Positions 54,852 to 63,312 of a stretch of DNA of 64,000 bases are shown in pieces; positions within the stretch are counted from its first letter, which is position 1, and each line of letters starts with the position of its first letter. This DNA is from Aquimarina sp042434915 (GTDB lineage: Bacteria > Bacteroidota > Bacteroidia > Flavobacteriales > Flavobacteriaceae), in the NCBI RefSeq assembly GCF_042434915.1, contig NZ_CP170198.1, positions 3,162,001 to 3,226,000 on the forward strand. Direction: 5' to 3'. Under the pieces are notes generated by a model. That model worked only from the letters and a program-made list of their open reading frames with translations, was not told the DNA's origin and made no database searches. A program made the translations under genes and the position numbers.

Positions 54852-54921
54852 ATGAGAATAATTATTGTTTTTTAATAAATGGTAACCACTCCATTTATTA
54901 ATACAAAAGTGGGTTTTTTTT
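54852..54921 (+). other. orphan leader: 7-codon ORF followed by pseudoknot-like structure and T-run
   Basis: In the 384-bp gene-free gap. An ATG at 54852 opens a 7-residue frame (MRIIIVF, stop at 54873). An 11-bp perfect hairpin follows (54872-54882 with 54891-54901). Its loop base CCACT (54886-54890) can pair with AGTGG at 54908-54912, directly before eight T. Together this is an H-type pseudoknot or attenuator layout. The context after a typical flavobacterial leader (AACTTAAATTATGAG) suggests a relic of a deleted outer-membrane-protein gene, or a regulatory RNA. No plus-strand gene follows. Rest of the gap: the hairpin at 54792 and AT-rich sequence with nothing recognisable. Confidence 0.4.
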
Positions 54922-55061
54922 AACGATTTATCAACCGAAAACGTTTTTTTAATATGAATTTTAACAAAAATTTAGATATATAAATATAATAATATAAATT
55001 CTTCTGTATTTTAAGGGTTCCTATTACGAATATGTGAAATTGTTTTATCTCCTTTTATCCG

Positions 55062-56201
55062 TTATAAAGTACCGCGTTCCTCTTGTTCACGTTCAATAGC
55101 TTCAAATAATGCTTTGAAATTACCTTTTCCAAACGATTGAGCGCCTTTTCTTTGTATAATTTCAAAAAACATGGTGGGTCTATCAAGTACTGGCTTTGTA
55201 AAGATCTGCAATAGATATCCTTCGTCATCTCTATCGATTAGAATACCTAAGTTTTTAAGTGGTTCTAAGTCCTCATCTATTTCTCCAACACGATCTAAAA
55301 CGGTATCGTAATAGCTAGAAGGTATGGTAAGAAAATCTACACCTCTAGCTTTTAAAGCGGTAACAGTTTCGATTATATTATCAGTTGCTAACGCCATATG
55401 TTGTACACCTGCTCCATTGTAGAAATCAATATATTCTTCAATTTGAGATTTTTTACGACCTTCTGCAGGTTCGTTTATTGGAAATTTGATTCGACCATTA
55501 CCATTACTCATCACTTTACTCATAAGCGCTGTATATTCTGTAGAAATGTCTTTATCGTCAAAAGAAACTAGTTGAGCAAATCCCATAACCTTGGCATAAA
55601 ACTCACACCATTTATTCATCTCGTTCCATCCCACATTACCTACCATATGGTCTATGTATTTAAGGCCAGTTGGTTTAGTTGCATATGTTTTTTTCCATGA
55701 TACATAGCCTGGTAAAAAAATACCGTTATAATCTTTACGTTCGACAAAAACATGAACAGTTTCCCCATAGGTGTGGATTCCAGAAGTAACAACTTTTCCA
55801 TTTTTATCACTTTCTGTCTTAGGTTTAAAATAAGATTTGGCTCCGCGTTTTATAGTTTCTTCATAGCTTTTGGTGGCATCATCTACCCAAAGCGCAACAA
55901 CTTTAACTCCATCGCCATGTGCATTAATATGTTGATTGATTACCCCATCTGGCTGCAGTGGTGATGTTAGTACTAAGCGAATTTTATCTTGTTGTAGTAC
56001 ATAAGACACGCGATCTTTTAGGCCGGTTTCTAGTCCTGCATAGGCAATAGGTTCAAACCCCCAAGCGGTTTGATAATAATAGGCTGCTTGTTTAGCATTT
56101 CCTACGTATAATTCGACGTAGTCAGTTCCTAATAATGGAAGAAAATCTTCGGCTTGAGCATTAATTTTTTCTAAATTATCTGGTGATGTATGTGTTGACA
56201 T
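55062..56201 (-). CDS. hppD: 4-hydroxyphenylpyruvate dioxygenase
   Basis: A 379-aa non-heme iron enzyme of two VOC domains. Iron ligands are His in YIDHMVGNVGWNEM (about 185), His in VQHMALATDNI (about 266), and Glu in FFEIIQRKG (about 345). QSFGKGNFKALFEAIEREQ near the C-terminus is the family hallmark and forms the gate helix. It turns 4-hydroxyphenylpyruvate into homogentisate in Tyr degradation. The homogentisate dioxygenase gene is 203 bp upstream on the same strand and catalyses the next step; transcripts are probably shared or co-regulated. Confidence 0.95.
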   Translation of the reverse strand: MSTHTSPDNLEKINAQAEDFLPLLGTDYVELYVGNAKQAAYYYQTAWGFEPIAYAGLETGLKDRVSYVLQQDKIRLVLTSPLQPDGVINQHINAHGDGVKVVALWVDDATKSYEETIKRGAKSYFKPKTESDKNGKVVTSGIHTYGETVHVFVERKDYNGIFLPGYVSWKKTYATKPTGLKYIDHMVGNVGWNEMNKWCEFYAKVMGFAQLVSFDDKDISTEYTALMSKVMSNGNGRIKFPINEPAEGRKKSQIEEYIDFYNGAGVQHMALATDNIIETVTALKARGVDFLTIPSSYYDTVLDRVGEIDEDLEPLKNLGILIDRDDEGYLLQIFTKPVLDRPTMFFEIIQRKGAQSFGKGNFKALFEAIEREQEERGTL

Positions 56202-56404
56202 GATTGTAGTTTAAAATTATTGAAATAAAGCTTGGTTGATATGGATCAAAGTATATTTTGAAACAAATATGCTACCACATGGCTCTAAGGTGAGAGGTAA
56301 TATCTACTCTGAAATTAAGCATACTTTCTTATTTTTTAATTTAAAGCAATAACAATAAATAGTTCAAAATATCATTTCTTGTAACTCAATACGTTTCAAT
56401 CTAT

Positions 56405-57565
56405 CTAAGACTCAAGCCATGATTTATGATAGGTATCATCAGCAATTTCCATTGCAGCTTCTGTAACCATTAATGGTTTAAATGTATCTACCATAACAGC
56501 TAATTCATCTGTTTTGGTTTTACCAATACTTCGCTCTACAGCTCCTGGATGTGGTCCATGTGGAATACCTGCTGGGTGTAGTGAAATATGACCTGCATCA
56601 ATATCGTTTCTACTCATAAAATCTCCATCAACATAGTATAAAACCTCGTCACTATCTATATTGCTATGATTATAGGGTGCTGGTATGCTATCAGGGTGGT
56701 AATCATAAAGTCGGGGAACAAATGAGCACACCACAAAAGTATCTGTTTCGAATGTTTGATGTACTGGTGGTGGTTGATGAATTCTACCTGTAATGGGTTC
56801 AAAATCATGAATAGAGAATGCATAAGGAAAATTATATCCATCGTAGCCTACGACATCAAATGGATGGGTGGCGTATACGATATCAAAAATTTCGTCTTGT
56901 TTTTTGACTTTTAAAAGAAATTCTCCTTTTTCATCATGTGTTTCTAGTGCATGAGGTGCACGTAAATCACGTTCGCAATAAGGAGAATGTTCAAGTAATT
57001 GTCCGAACCAGTTTCTATATCTTTTGGGAGTGTAAATCGGACTTCTAGACTCTACAATAAACAATCTATTATCGCTAGAATCAAAATCCATTTGATAAAT
57101 AGTTCCTCTAGGTACTACAATATAATCCCCATATTTGAAATCGATAACACCTAAGTGACTTATAAAACGACCACTGCCTTTGTGTATAAAAAGCAACTCA
57201 TCGGCATCTGTATTTTTATAGAAATAATCTTTTACAGATTTTCTAGGTGCAGCTAGTGCAATGTGTAGATCAGAATTGGTTAATATGATTTTTCTACTTT
57301 TCAAATAATCGTCAATAGGCTTTATTTTGAAACCATGTAAGCGATACGATTTCAAGTTGTTTTTTAAAGCTATTTTTGGAGCTACATCGTAACTTCCTTT
57401 TATTTCTTTAACTTGGGTAGGTCTATGATTATGATAGAGGTTTGTAGACATACCATCAAATCCAATGGTTCCAAACAATTGTTCATAATACAAGGTCCCA
57501 TCGGGTTTTTTAAAAATGGTGTGGCGTTTTGGTGGGATTTTACCCAAACTATGATAAAAAGGCAT
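56405..57565 (-). CDS. hmgA: homogentisate 1,2-dioxygenase
   Basis: A 386-aa cupin-type enzyme. It starts MPFYHSLGKIPPKRHTIF as in Bacteroidota members. The C-terminal part holds the iron ligands within PPPVHQTFETDTFVVCSFVPRLYDYHPDSIPAPYNHSNIDSDEVLYYVDG (His and Glu) and ISLHPAGIPHGPHPG (His). It opens the ring of homogentisate to maleylacetoacetate. With hppD it provides two steps of Tyr catabolism; maleylacetoacetate isomerase and fumarylacetoacetase are not in the window. The 203-bp gap to hppD has no recognisable element other than AT-rich sequence. Confidence 0.95.
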   Translation of the reverse strand: MPFYHSLGKIPPKRHTIFKKPDGTLYYEQLFGTIGFDGMSTNLYHNHRPTQVKEIKGSYDVAPKIALKNNLKSYRLHGFKIKPIDDYLKSRKIILTNSDLHIALAAPRKSVKDYFYKNTDADELLFIHKGSGRFISHLGVIDFKYGDYIVVPRGTIYQMDFDSSDNRLFIVESRSPIYTPKRYRNWFGQLLEHSPYCERDLRAPHALETHDEKGEFLLKVKKQDEIFDIVYATHPFDVVGYDGYNFPYAFSIHDFEPITGRIHQPPPVHQTFETDTFVVCSFVPRLYDYHPDSIPAPYNHSNIDSDEVLYYVDGDFMSRNDIDAGHISLHPAGIPHGPHPGAVERSIGKTKTDELAVMVDTFKPLMVTEAAMEIADDTYHKSWLES

Positions 57566-57744
57566 ACTTCAATATTTTAGATAAATACTAGACTTTACTC
57601 AAAAATAATAGGCAATAAAATGATAGCCTTTATTCAGGATTACGCTTAATAAGGTAATGAAGAAATATCAGTAAATTTTGCCAAAATAGAGTCATACTTT
57701 ACAAATATCGTAATTTTTTTTAACGCTTTATCATTACAGTCATT

Positions 57745-60030
57745 TTAAAACCAAAATCCAATACTAAAAAACCATTCACTTTCTCCTAATTCTGGTGAAT
57801 ACGTATATTTTATTTGAACAGGCCCTGCAAAAGTTTCTAGCCCATATCCCAATGCATATCCTGTAAACTCTGGACGCTCGAACCATTTACCTGTGCTAAA
57901 AAGTTTTTTGCCAGCATTTGCATAATTCGCGGCTAGATTTACGTGATTGTTAGGGAATAATTCATAGTCTATAGACAATCCTACTTTTGCAAAACTTTGC
58001 CCAGTAAAACCAATAAAATCATAGCCATAAAAAGGAATAAAATTATTGATCGTTTTGGTACCGAAACCACCTAAGAAAAAATCAAAAGAATCCAGATCTG
58101 TATTACCAATTTTGGAACCTGCTTCTGCTTCAGTATGAATAGAAATATTATGTCTTAAAGGAAAGGCGTAACCAATTTTTGCTTTAAAAACAGAAAACTC
58201 CTTAAAATTTTCGTTAAAATCGGAAGAATAGAAGTAACCATTTAGATCAGCAGCAAATAAATAGCCTTTAGCAGGAAAGTACTTGTTGTCGAAAGAATCA
58301 AAACGCAACGAAGAGTAGGCTCCAATATAGTCACTATCATCAAATACTGTTTGAGGTACTAGGTTTTCATCCTCGCCAAAGGTTTCGGTAAATATATTTA
58401 AATTTTTATATTCAAGTCCAAAGCCAAGAGAAAAGGTCTGTTTTAAAAGAGTTTGTGCATAAACTTGTACAGTATAATCTTTGTACTCTACATCGACCTT
58501 ATTAATTCCTATGTCTGGGAGGACGTCAATATCTGTAAGAAATCCATACGGAATATCTTTTTCGAATTTATTATAGCGAAATTTCAAGCCATAACTCCAA
58601 TAAAATCCTTTGTCAACATAATAATCTATATTGTACCTTATGTTGTCTCCCAAGGCCATATCGGCAGATAAAATATCATTGTTAAGCAATAAGCTCTTGC
58701 GGGTAACATTTAGTAAAGCTGCGGTTTTATATAAATCATCATAATGCACAGCAAGTCGCAATAACATTTTATTTTTACTTTCTTTTACATTGAGAATAAG
58801 TCCTTTACCGGTTTCGTTGTCTATAAGTCGATGACTAACTCGATCAAAATTGCCAGTAGCTGATAAATTATTTATTCCTTCATTGAGTTTTTTATAAGTT
58901 GTGGTAAGCGGTATTTTCATCTTTAGCTTACCTTTCACATACGAACGTGTATAACGAGTATTCCCTGAGACCAGTAGACTATTTATATGAATAGTATCTG
59001 ATATTTTTGACATGGATACTGCCACCTTTTTTTGCTGCGAAGTATTTTGCTGTCGATTGCGTATTTTATAAAATTCCTCAATAGCGTTTAGCGCGGCTTC
59101 TTCACCAACTTTTATAATCTTTTCGGTATCTTGAAAGGATAAAACAGTAAAATCTCCAATAGAAGGTTTAATGTATACGTCGGTTTTTTTTATTTTGTCT
59201 TGCATCTCCTTGATGGTTCTAAAGTTGCTAATCTGCAACATTATATTGGTAACCGAAGTGAGTTGCTTAATAGTCATTAGACTGTCCTGTACATCAACAC
59301 CTATAACAATATCGGCCCCTTTTTTTCTAATTTCATCTACAGGATAATTATTAGCAACACCGCCATCTGTGAGGACCATCCCATCGATCTCTACAGGACT
59401 GAAAACAGAAGGCAAGGCACTACTGGCCGAAACAGCTTGTGGTAGATAGCCGTTATCCAAAATTACAGGCTTTCCATCTTCGATATTTGTGGCAATACAA
59501 AAAAAAGGAATTGGCAAGCTGTCAAAATCACGAATATTATTTACGTGTGAGGTATATCTTGAAAATAGATTATAAAAATTCTGTCCTTTTGAAAGTCCCT
59601 TAGGCAATCCAACTTTAAACTTATCAAAGGGAAGCGTAATTGCGTATTTTTCGGCATCTTCTCGTTCATAAAATGTTTTAGCACGCCGTGGGAGGTCGTC
59701 TTGGATAAGTTCGTTAAAATCAACAGATCTAAATATAGAATCTAAAGTTTTGGCACTATAACCAGCTGCATATAGAGACCCTACAATAGCTCCCATACTT
59801 GTGCCACCGATATAGTCTATGCGAATGCCAGACTCTTCGATTACTTTTAAGACTCCTATATGCGCTAATCCTTTGGCTCCACCGCCACTTAGCACAATAC
59901 CAACTTTTACATTCTCTTGATTGACAATTGTGTCTTTTGTGCCTTGGGCAACACTAGTAGAATTATTAAAATAACATAGAACAAGAATGCAAACCGAGAG
60001 TGCTTTTAAAAATGGAATGATTTGATTCAC
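57745..60030 (-). CDS. patatin-like phospholipase with POTRA and outer-membrane barrel (PlpD/type Vd-like)
   Basis: A 761-aa fusion. The signal peptide is about residues 1-29. A patatin domain (about 40-315) has GGGAKGLAHIGVL (oxyanion), GTSMGAIVG (Ser about 81) and DGGVANNYP (Asp of the dyad). A POTRA-like domain spans about 340-420 (VSGNTRYTRSYVKGKL), and the C-terminus is a BamA/Omp85-type barrel (about 430-761, ending FFSIGFWF). This order matches type Vd autotransporters such as PlpD. The GTG start at 60030 overlaps the uvrC stop (GTGA), so translation is coupled to uvrC. Confidence 0.92.
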   Translation of the reverse strand: MNQIIPFLKALSVCILVLCYFNNSTSVAQGTKDTIVNQENVKVGIVLSGGGAKGLAHIGVLKVIEESGIRIDYIGGTSMGAIVGSLYAAGYSAKTLDSIFRSVDFNELIQDDLPRRAKTFYEREDAEKYAITLPFDKFKVGLPKGLSKGQNFYNLFSRYTSHVNNIRDFDSLPIPFFCIATNIEDGKPVILDNGYLPQAVSASSALPSVFSPVEIDGMVLTDGGVANNYPVDEIRKKGADIVIGVDVQDSLMTIKQLTSVTNIMLQISNFRTIKEMQDKIKKTDVYIKPSIGDFTVLSFQDTEKIIKVGEEAALNAIEEFYKIRNRQQNTSQQKKVAVSMSKISDTIHINSLLVSGNTRYTRSYVKGKLKMKIPLTTTYKKLNEGINNLSATGNFDRVSHRLIDNETGKGLILNVKESKNKMLLRLAVHYDDLYKTAALLNVTRKSLLLNNDILSADMALGDNIRYNIDYYVDKGFYWSYGLKFRYNKFEKDIPYGFLTDIDVLPDIGINKVDVEYKDYTVQVYAQTLLKQTFSLGFGLEYKNLNIFTETFGEDENLVPQTVFDDSDYIGAYSSLRFDSFDNKYFPAKGYLFAADLNGYFYSSDFNENFKEFSVFKAKIGYAFPLRHNISIHTEAEAGSKIGNTDLDSFDFFLGGFGTKTINNFIPFYGYDFIGFTGQSFAKVGLSIDYELFPNNHVNLAANYANAGKKLFSTGKWFERPEFTGYALGYGLETFAGPVQIKYTYSPELGESEWFFSIGFWF

Positions 60031-61832
60031 AATTGGTTCTTTTTAGAAAGATAGTAATTATAAACTTTGGTTGCGCGAGAATTGCCTACTATTTGCGTAA
60101 GTTCTTTGAGAGATGCTTCTTGTATTTTCTTTACAGACCTAAAAGATTTCAAAAGTTCGATAACGGTTTTTTCTCCCACGCCAGGAATGTTATCAAGTTC
60201 GGTATCTAATGCAGCTTTACTTCTTTTTTGCCGATGAAATGTAATACCAAAACGATGGGCTTCGTTACGTAGGTGTTGAATGACTTTAAGTGTCTCAGAT
60301 TTTTTATCGAGATATAAAGGAATAGTATCACCAGGGTAATAAATTTCTTCGAGTCGTTTGGCAATTCCAATGATGGTAATTTTACCGCGTAGTTCTAGGT
60401 CATCTAATGCTTTTAGGCCAGATGATAATTGCCCTTTTCCGCCATCAACAATAACTAATTGCGGCAAGGGAGCGTTTTCTTCCTTTAATCGTTTATAACG
60501 GCGATAGACTACCTCTTCCATAGAGGCAAAATCGTTGGGTCCATCAACTGTCTTAATATTAAATTTGCGATATTCCTTTTTACTAGGTTTACCATTTTTA
60601 AAAACAACACAAGCTGCAACCGGGTTAGAACCTTGGATATTTGAGTTGTCAAAACATTCGATATGCGTAGGTTCAAAAGGTAACCGAAGATCTTTTTTCA
60701 TTTGAGCCATTAATCTTTTTTCATGACGATCTGGATCAATAATCTTTATTTGCTTAAAGCGTTCTTGACGATAATATTTGGCGTTTCTTATAGACAGCTC
60801 CAAAATCTTTCGTTTATCGCCTAATTGCGGTACGGTTACTTTTATGTGTTCTCCCAAGCTAAGCTTAAACGGAAGGTAAACTTCTTTTGAGTTTGAGTTA
60901 AAGCGTTGTCTTAGTTCTACTACAGCTAATTCTAAAAGCTCTTGATCGGACTCATCTAATTTCTTTTTTATCTCTGTAGTATGAGAGCGTATTATTGAAC
61001 CATAAGAAAGTTGTAAAAAGTTTACATATCCAAACGATTCGTCAGAAATTATTGAAAACACATCGACATTGCTAATTTTGGGATTCACCACCGTTGATTT
61101 TGCTTGATATTTTTCGAGCACCTCAATTTTTTCTTTTATTCGCTGTGCATCCTCAAACTCCATGTTTTGCGCATATTGATTCATTAGGTTTTTAAATTGT
61201 TGTAATGAATCTTTAAAATTACCTTTTACTATTTGGCGTATCGCTTCTATATTTTTGTTATAGATTTCTTCTTCTTGTAAACCTTCACAAGGTCCTTTAC
61301 AATTGCCAAGGTGATATTCTAGGCAAACCTTATATTTATTACTTTGAATTTTATTCTCGGCTAGATCATATGAGCATGTACGAAGCTGATAAAGGTTTTT
61401 AATTAATTCGAGCAGAGTGTTTACCGTTTTAAAACTAGTATAAGGGCCAAAATATTCTGATCCATCTTTAATTAAATTTCTAGTCGGAAAAACTCTGGGA
61501 AAACGTTCTTTTTTAATACAAATCCAAGGATATGTTTTGTCATCTTTAAGCATTACATTAAAACGTGGTTGATGCTGTTTGATTAAATTATTTTCTAATA
61601 ATAGAGCATCTGTTTCAGTTTCAACAATAATATGTTTTATAAATCGAATTTTCTTTACTAATACTCCAATACGATGACTATCGTGTTTTTTATTAAAATA
61701 AGAAGAAACTCGTTTTTTTAAATTTTTAGCCTTACCAATATATAGTAACTTATCATCATTGTCGTAATATTGATATACCCCAGGATTAGTCGGTAAAGTT
61801 TTTATTTGTATTTCTAAAGGAAGTTGCTGCAT
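60027..61832 (-). CDS. uvrC: excinuclease ABC subunit C
   Basis: A 601-aa repair nuclease. A GIY-YIG domain is at the N-terminus (TNPGVYQYYDNDDKLLYIGKAKNLKKRV). A Cys-rich stretch CLEYHLGNCKGPCEG and the UVR motif NMEFEDAQRIKEKIEVLE (about 215-235) follow. The RNase H-like part contains HIECFDNSNIQGSNPVAACVVF and IVDGGKGQLSSG. The helix-hairpin-helix end is LDNIPGVGEKTVIELL. It makes both incisions in UvrABC repair. The ATG at 61832 was taken; a GTG two codons upstream is possible. It overlaps the patatin gene by 4 bp. Confidence 0.96.
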   Translation of the reverse strand: MQQLPLEIQIKTLPTNPGVYQYYDNDDKLLYIGKAKNLKKRVSSYFNKKHDSHRIGVLVKKIRFIKHIIVETETDALLLENNLIKQHQPRFNVMLKDDKTYPWICIKKERFPRVFPTRNLIKDGSEYFGPYTSFKTVNTLLELIKNLYQLRTCSYDLAENKIQSNKYKVCLEYHLGNCKGPCEGLQEEEIYNKNIEAIRQIVKGNFKDSLQQFKNLMNQYAQNMEFEDAQRIKEKIEVLEKYQAKSTVVNPKISNVDVFSIISDESFGYVNFLQLSYGSIIRSHTTEIKKKLDESDQELLELAVVELRQRFNSNSKEVYLPFKLSLGEHIKVTVPQLGDKRKILELSIRNAKYYRQERFKQIKIIDPDRHEKRLMAQMKKDLRLPFEPTHIECFDNSNIQGSNPVAACVVFKNGKPSKKEYRKFNIKTVDGPNDFASMEEVVYRRYKRLKEENAPLPQLVIVDGGKGQLSSGLKALDDLELRGKITIIGIAKRLEEIYYPGDTIPLYLDKKSETLKVIQHLRNEAHRFGITFHRQKRSKAALDTELDNIPGVGEKTVIELLKSFRSVKKIQEASLKELTQIVGNSRATKVYNYYLSKKNQL

Positions 61833-61956
61833 ATTCACAATGTAAATTTAAGATATAGTACAATGTTAAAAGGCACCTAAAAGGTTTAATTTATGTTAAA
61901 AAACAGAGTGAATTTATATAGATCAAAAAAAAAAGAATAAGTTCGATAAGCACGTT

Positions 61957-61964
61957 TATCTTTG
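61957..61964 (+). promoter_or_regulatory. -7 promoter box for protease-RimK operon
   Basis: TATCTTTG, exact TAnnTTTG match. It overlaps a TTG at 61962 that would otherwise be a possible start, so translation more likely begins further downstream at 61995. Confidence 0.5.
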
Positions 61965-61994
61965 CAACATAATAATTTAATTCACCATCTTTTT

Positions 61995-62426
61995 TTGGAA
62001 GTAAAAAAAACAATAATAGGAAGGACTGATAAGGCTGATTTTCCACTTCTGGAAATTAACGAGATTGATGTAAAAATAGATACAGGTGCCTACACCTCTT
62101 CAATACATTGTAAGGATATAGAGGAGATTGGTGAAACACTGCAATGTAGCTTTTTGGATGCGACACACCCAGAGTATAATGGTAAGCGTTTTACTTTTAC
62201 CAATTATGATATTACAGCAGTAAAAAGTAGTAATGGAGAAATAGAAGTTCGTTATATTATACGAACAAAAATTCGCCTTTTTAACAAGACGTATCCAATT
62301 ACATTAACGTTATCATCGAGAGATGATATGCGTTTTCCTGTATTACTAGGAAGACGCTTTTTAAGCGGAAAATTTTTAGTCGATCCACAAATAGAGGATC
62401 AATCACATAATAACAAATCAAAATGA
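61995..62426 (+). CDS. retropepsin-like / 'ATP-dependent zinc protease' family protein (RimB-like)
   Basis: A 143-aa single-domain protein: KKTIIGRTDKADFPLLEINEIDVKIDTGAYTSSIHC, containing the aspartic-protease motif DTGA (Asp about 28), and a second half YIIRTKIRLFNKTYPITLTLSSRDDMRFPVLLGRRFL. This is the Pfam 05618 family, represented by RimB beside RimK in Pseudomonas. It is retropepsin-like; the 'zinc' in its name is historical. The start at TTG 61995 (EVKKTIIGRT follows) was chosen because the promoter -7 box lies upstream; TTG at 61962 cannot be excluded. ATGA overlap with rimK. Confidence 0.8.
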   Translation: MEVKKTIIGRTDKADFPLLEINEIDVKIDTGAYTSSIHCKDIEEIGETLQCSFLDATHPEYNGKRFTFTNYDITAVKSSNGEIEVRYIIRTKIRLFNKTYPITLTLSSRDDMRFPVLLGRRFLSGKFLVDPQIEDQSHNNKSK

Positions 62427-63295
62427 ACATTAAAATCTTGTCGCGAAGCGCGAGCCTTTTTTCAACAGACGCGCTTGTACAGGCAGCAGTAAAACGTAAG
62501 CATACAGTACAGGTAATTGACCCACTCAATTGCGACATAGTTATAGAGAAAAAAAAACCAGAAATTTATTATCGCGGAAAACGTTTAGATCACGTTGATG
62601 CGGTAATACCTAGAATAGGAGCATCGATAACATTTTACGGTACAGCAGTTGTACGACAATTTGAGATGATGAACGTTTTTACAACAGTACAGTCACAAGC
62701 TCTTGTTCAATCCAGGGATAAACTACGTAGTCTTCAAATACTTTCTAAAGCTGGTTTGGGTTTACCCAAAACTGTTTTTACAAATTATTCTAAAGACGTA
62801 TCTGGTGCTATAGAGCATGTAGGTGGGGCTCCTTTAATTATAAAATTATTAGAAGGTACACAAGGTCTGGGTGTAGTACTAGCAGATACTCAAAATGCTG
62901 CAGAGTCTGTAATAGAAGCCTTCAATGGACTACAAGCTAGAGTTATCATTCAAGAATATATAAAAGAGGCAAAAGGGGCAGATATACGAGCTTTGGTTAT
63001 AGATGGACAAGTAATCGGTGCAATGAAGCGACAAGGTAAGGATGGTGAATTTAGATCTAACCTACATAGAGGCGGCAGTGCCGAAGTGATAACACTTAGT
63101 GAAGAAGAAGAAAATGCAGCAATTAAAGCTGCAAAAGCTATGAAACTAGGTGTGGCAGGAGTCGATATGTTGCAAAGTGAACGAGGACCTTTGATTTTGG
63201 AGGTTAATTCTTCACCTGGACTAGAAGGTATTCAAAAAGCTACAGGCAAGGATATAGCAAAATCTATTATAAGGTATATTGAACGAAGTATTTAA
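62423..63295 (+). CDS. rimK: ATP-grasp alpha-L-glutamate ligase, RimK type
   Basis: A 290-aa ATP-grasp protein. The N-terminal MNIKILSRSASLFSTDALVQAAVKRKH matches RimK. Later come RDKLRSLQILSKAGLGLPKTVF, IIKLLEGTQGLGVVLAD (ATP lid), VIIQEYIKEAKGADIRALVIDG, FRSNLHRGGSAEVITL and AGVDMLQSERGPLILEVNSSPGLEGI with the Mg-binding Glu/Asn. RimK adds glutamate residues to the C-terminus of ribosomal protein S6 or makes poly-Glu. It overlaps the upstream protease gene by ATGA, so the two are made together, and is followed by the deacylase gene. Confidence 0.93.
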   Translation: MNIKILSRSASLFSTDALVQAAVKRKHTVQVIDPLNCDIVIEKKKPEIYYRGKRLDHVDAVIPRIGASITFYGTAVVRQFEMMNVFTTVQSQALVQSRDKLRSLQILSKAGLGLPKTVFTNYSKDVSGAIEHVGGAPLIIKLLEGTQGLGVVLADTQNAAESVIEAFNGLQARVIIQEYIKEAKGADIRALVIDGQVIGAMKRQGKDGEFRSNLHRGGSAEVITLSEEEENAAIKAAKAMKLGVAGVDMLQSERGPLILEVNSSPGLEGIQKATGKDIAKSIIRYIERSI

Positions 63296-63312
63296 TCATA
63301 GTATGTGTCGAT

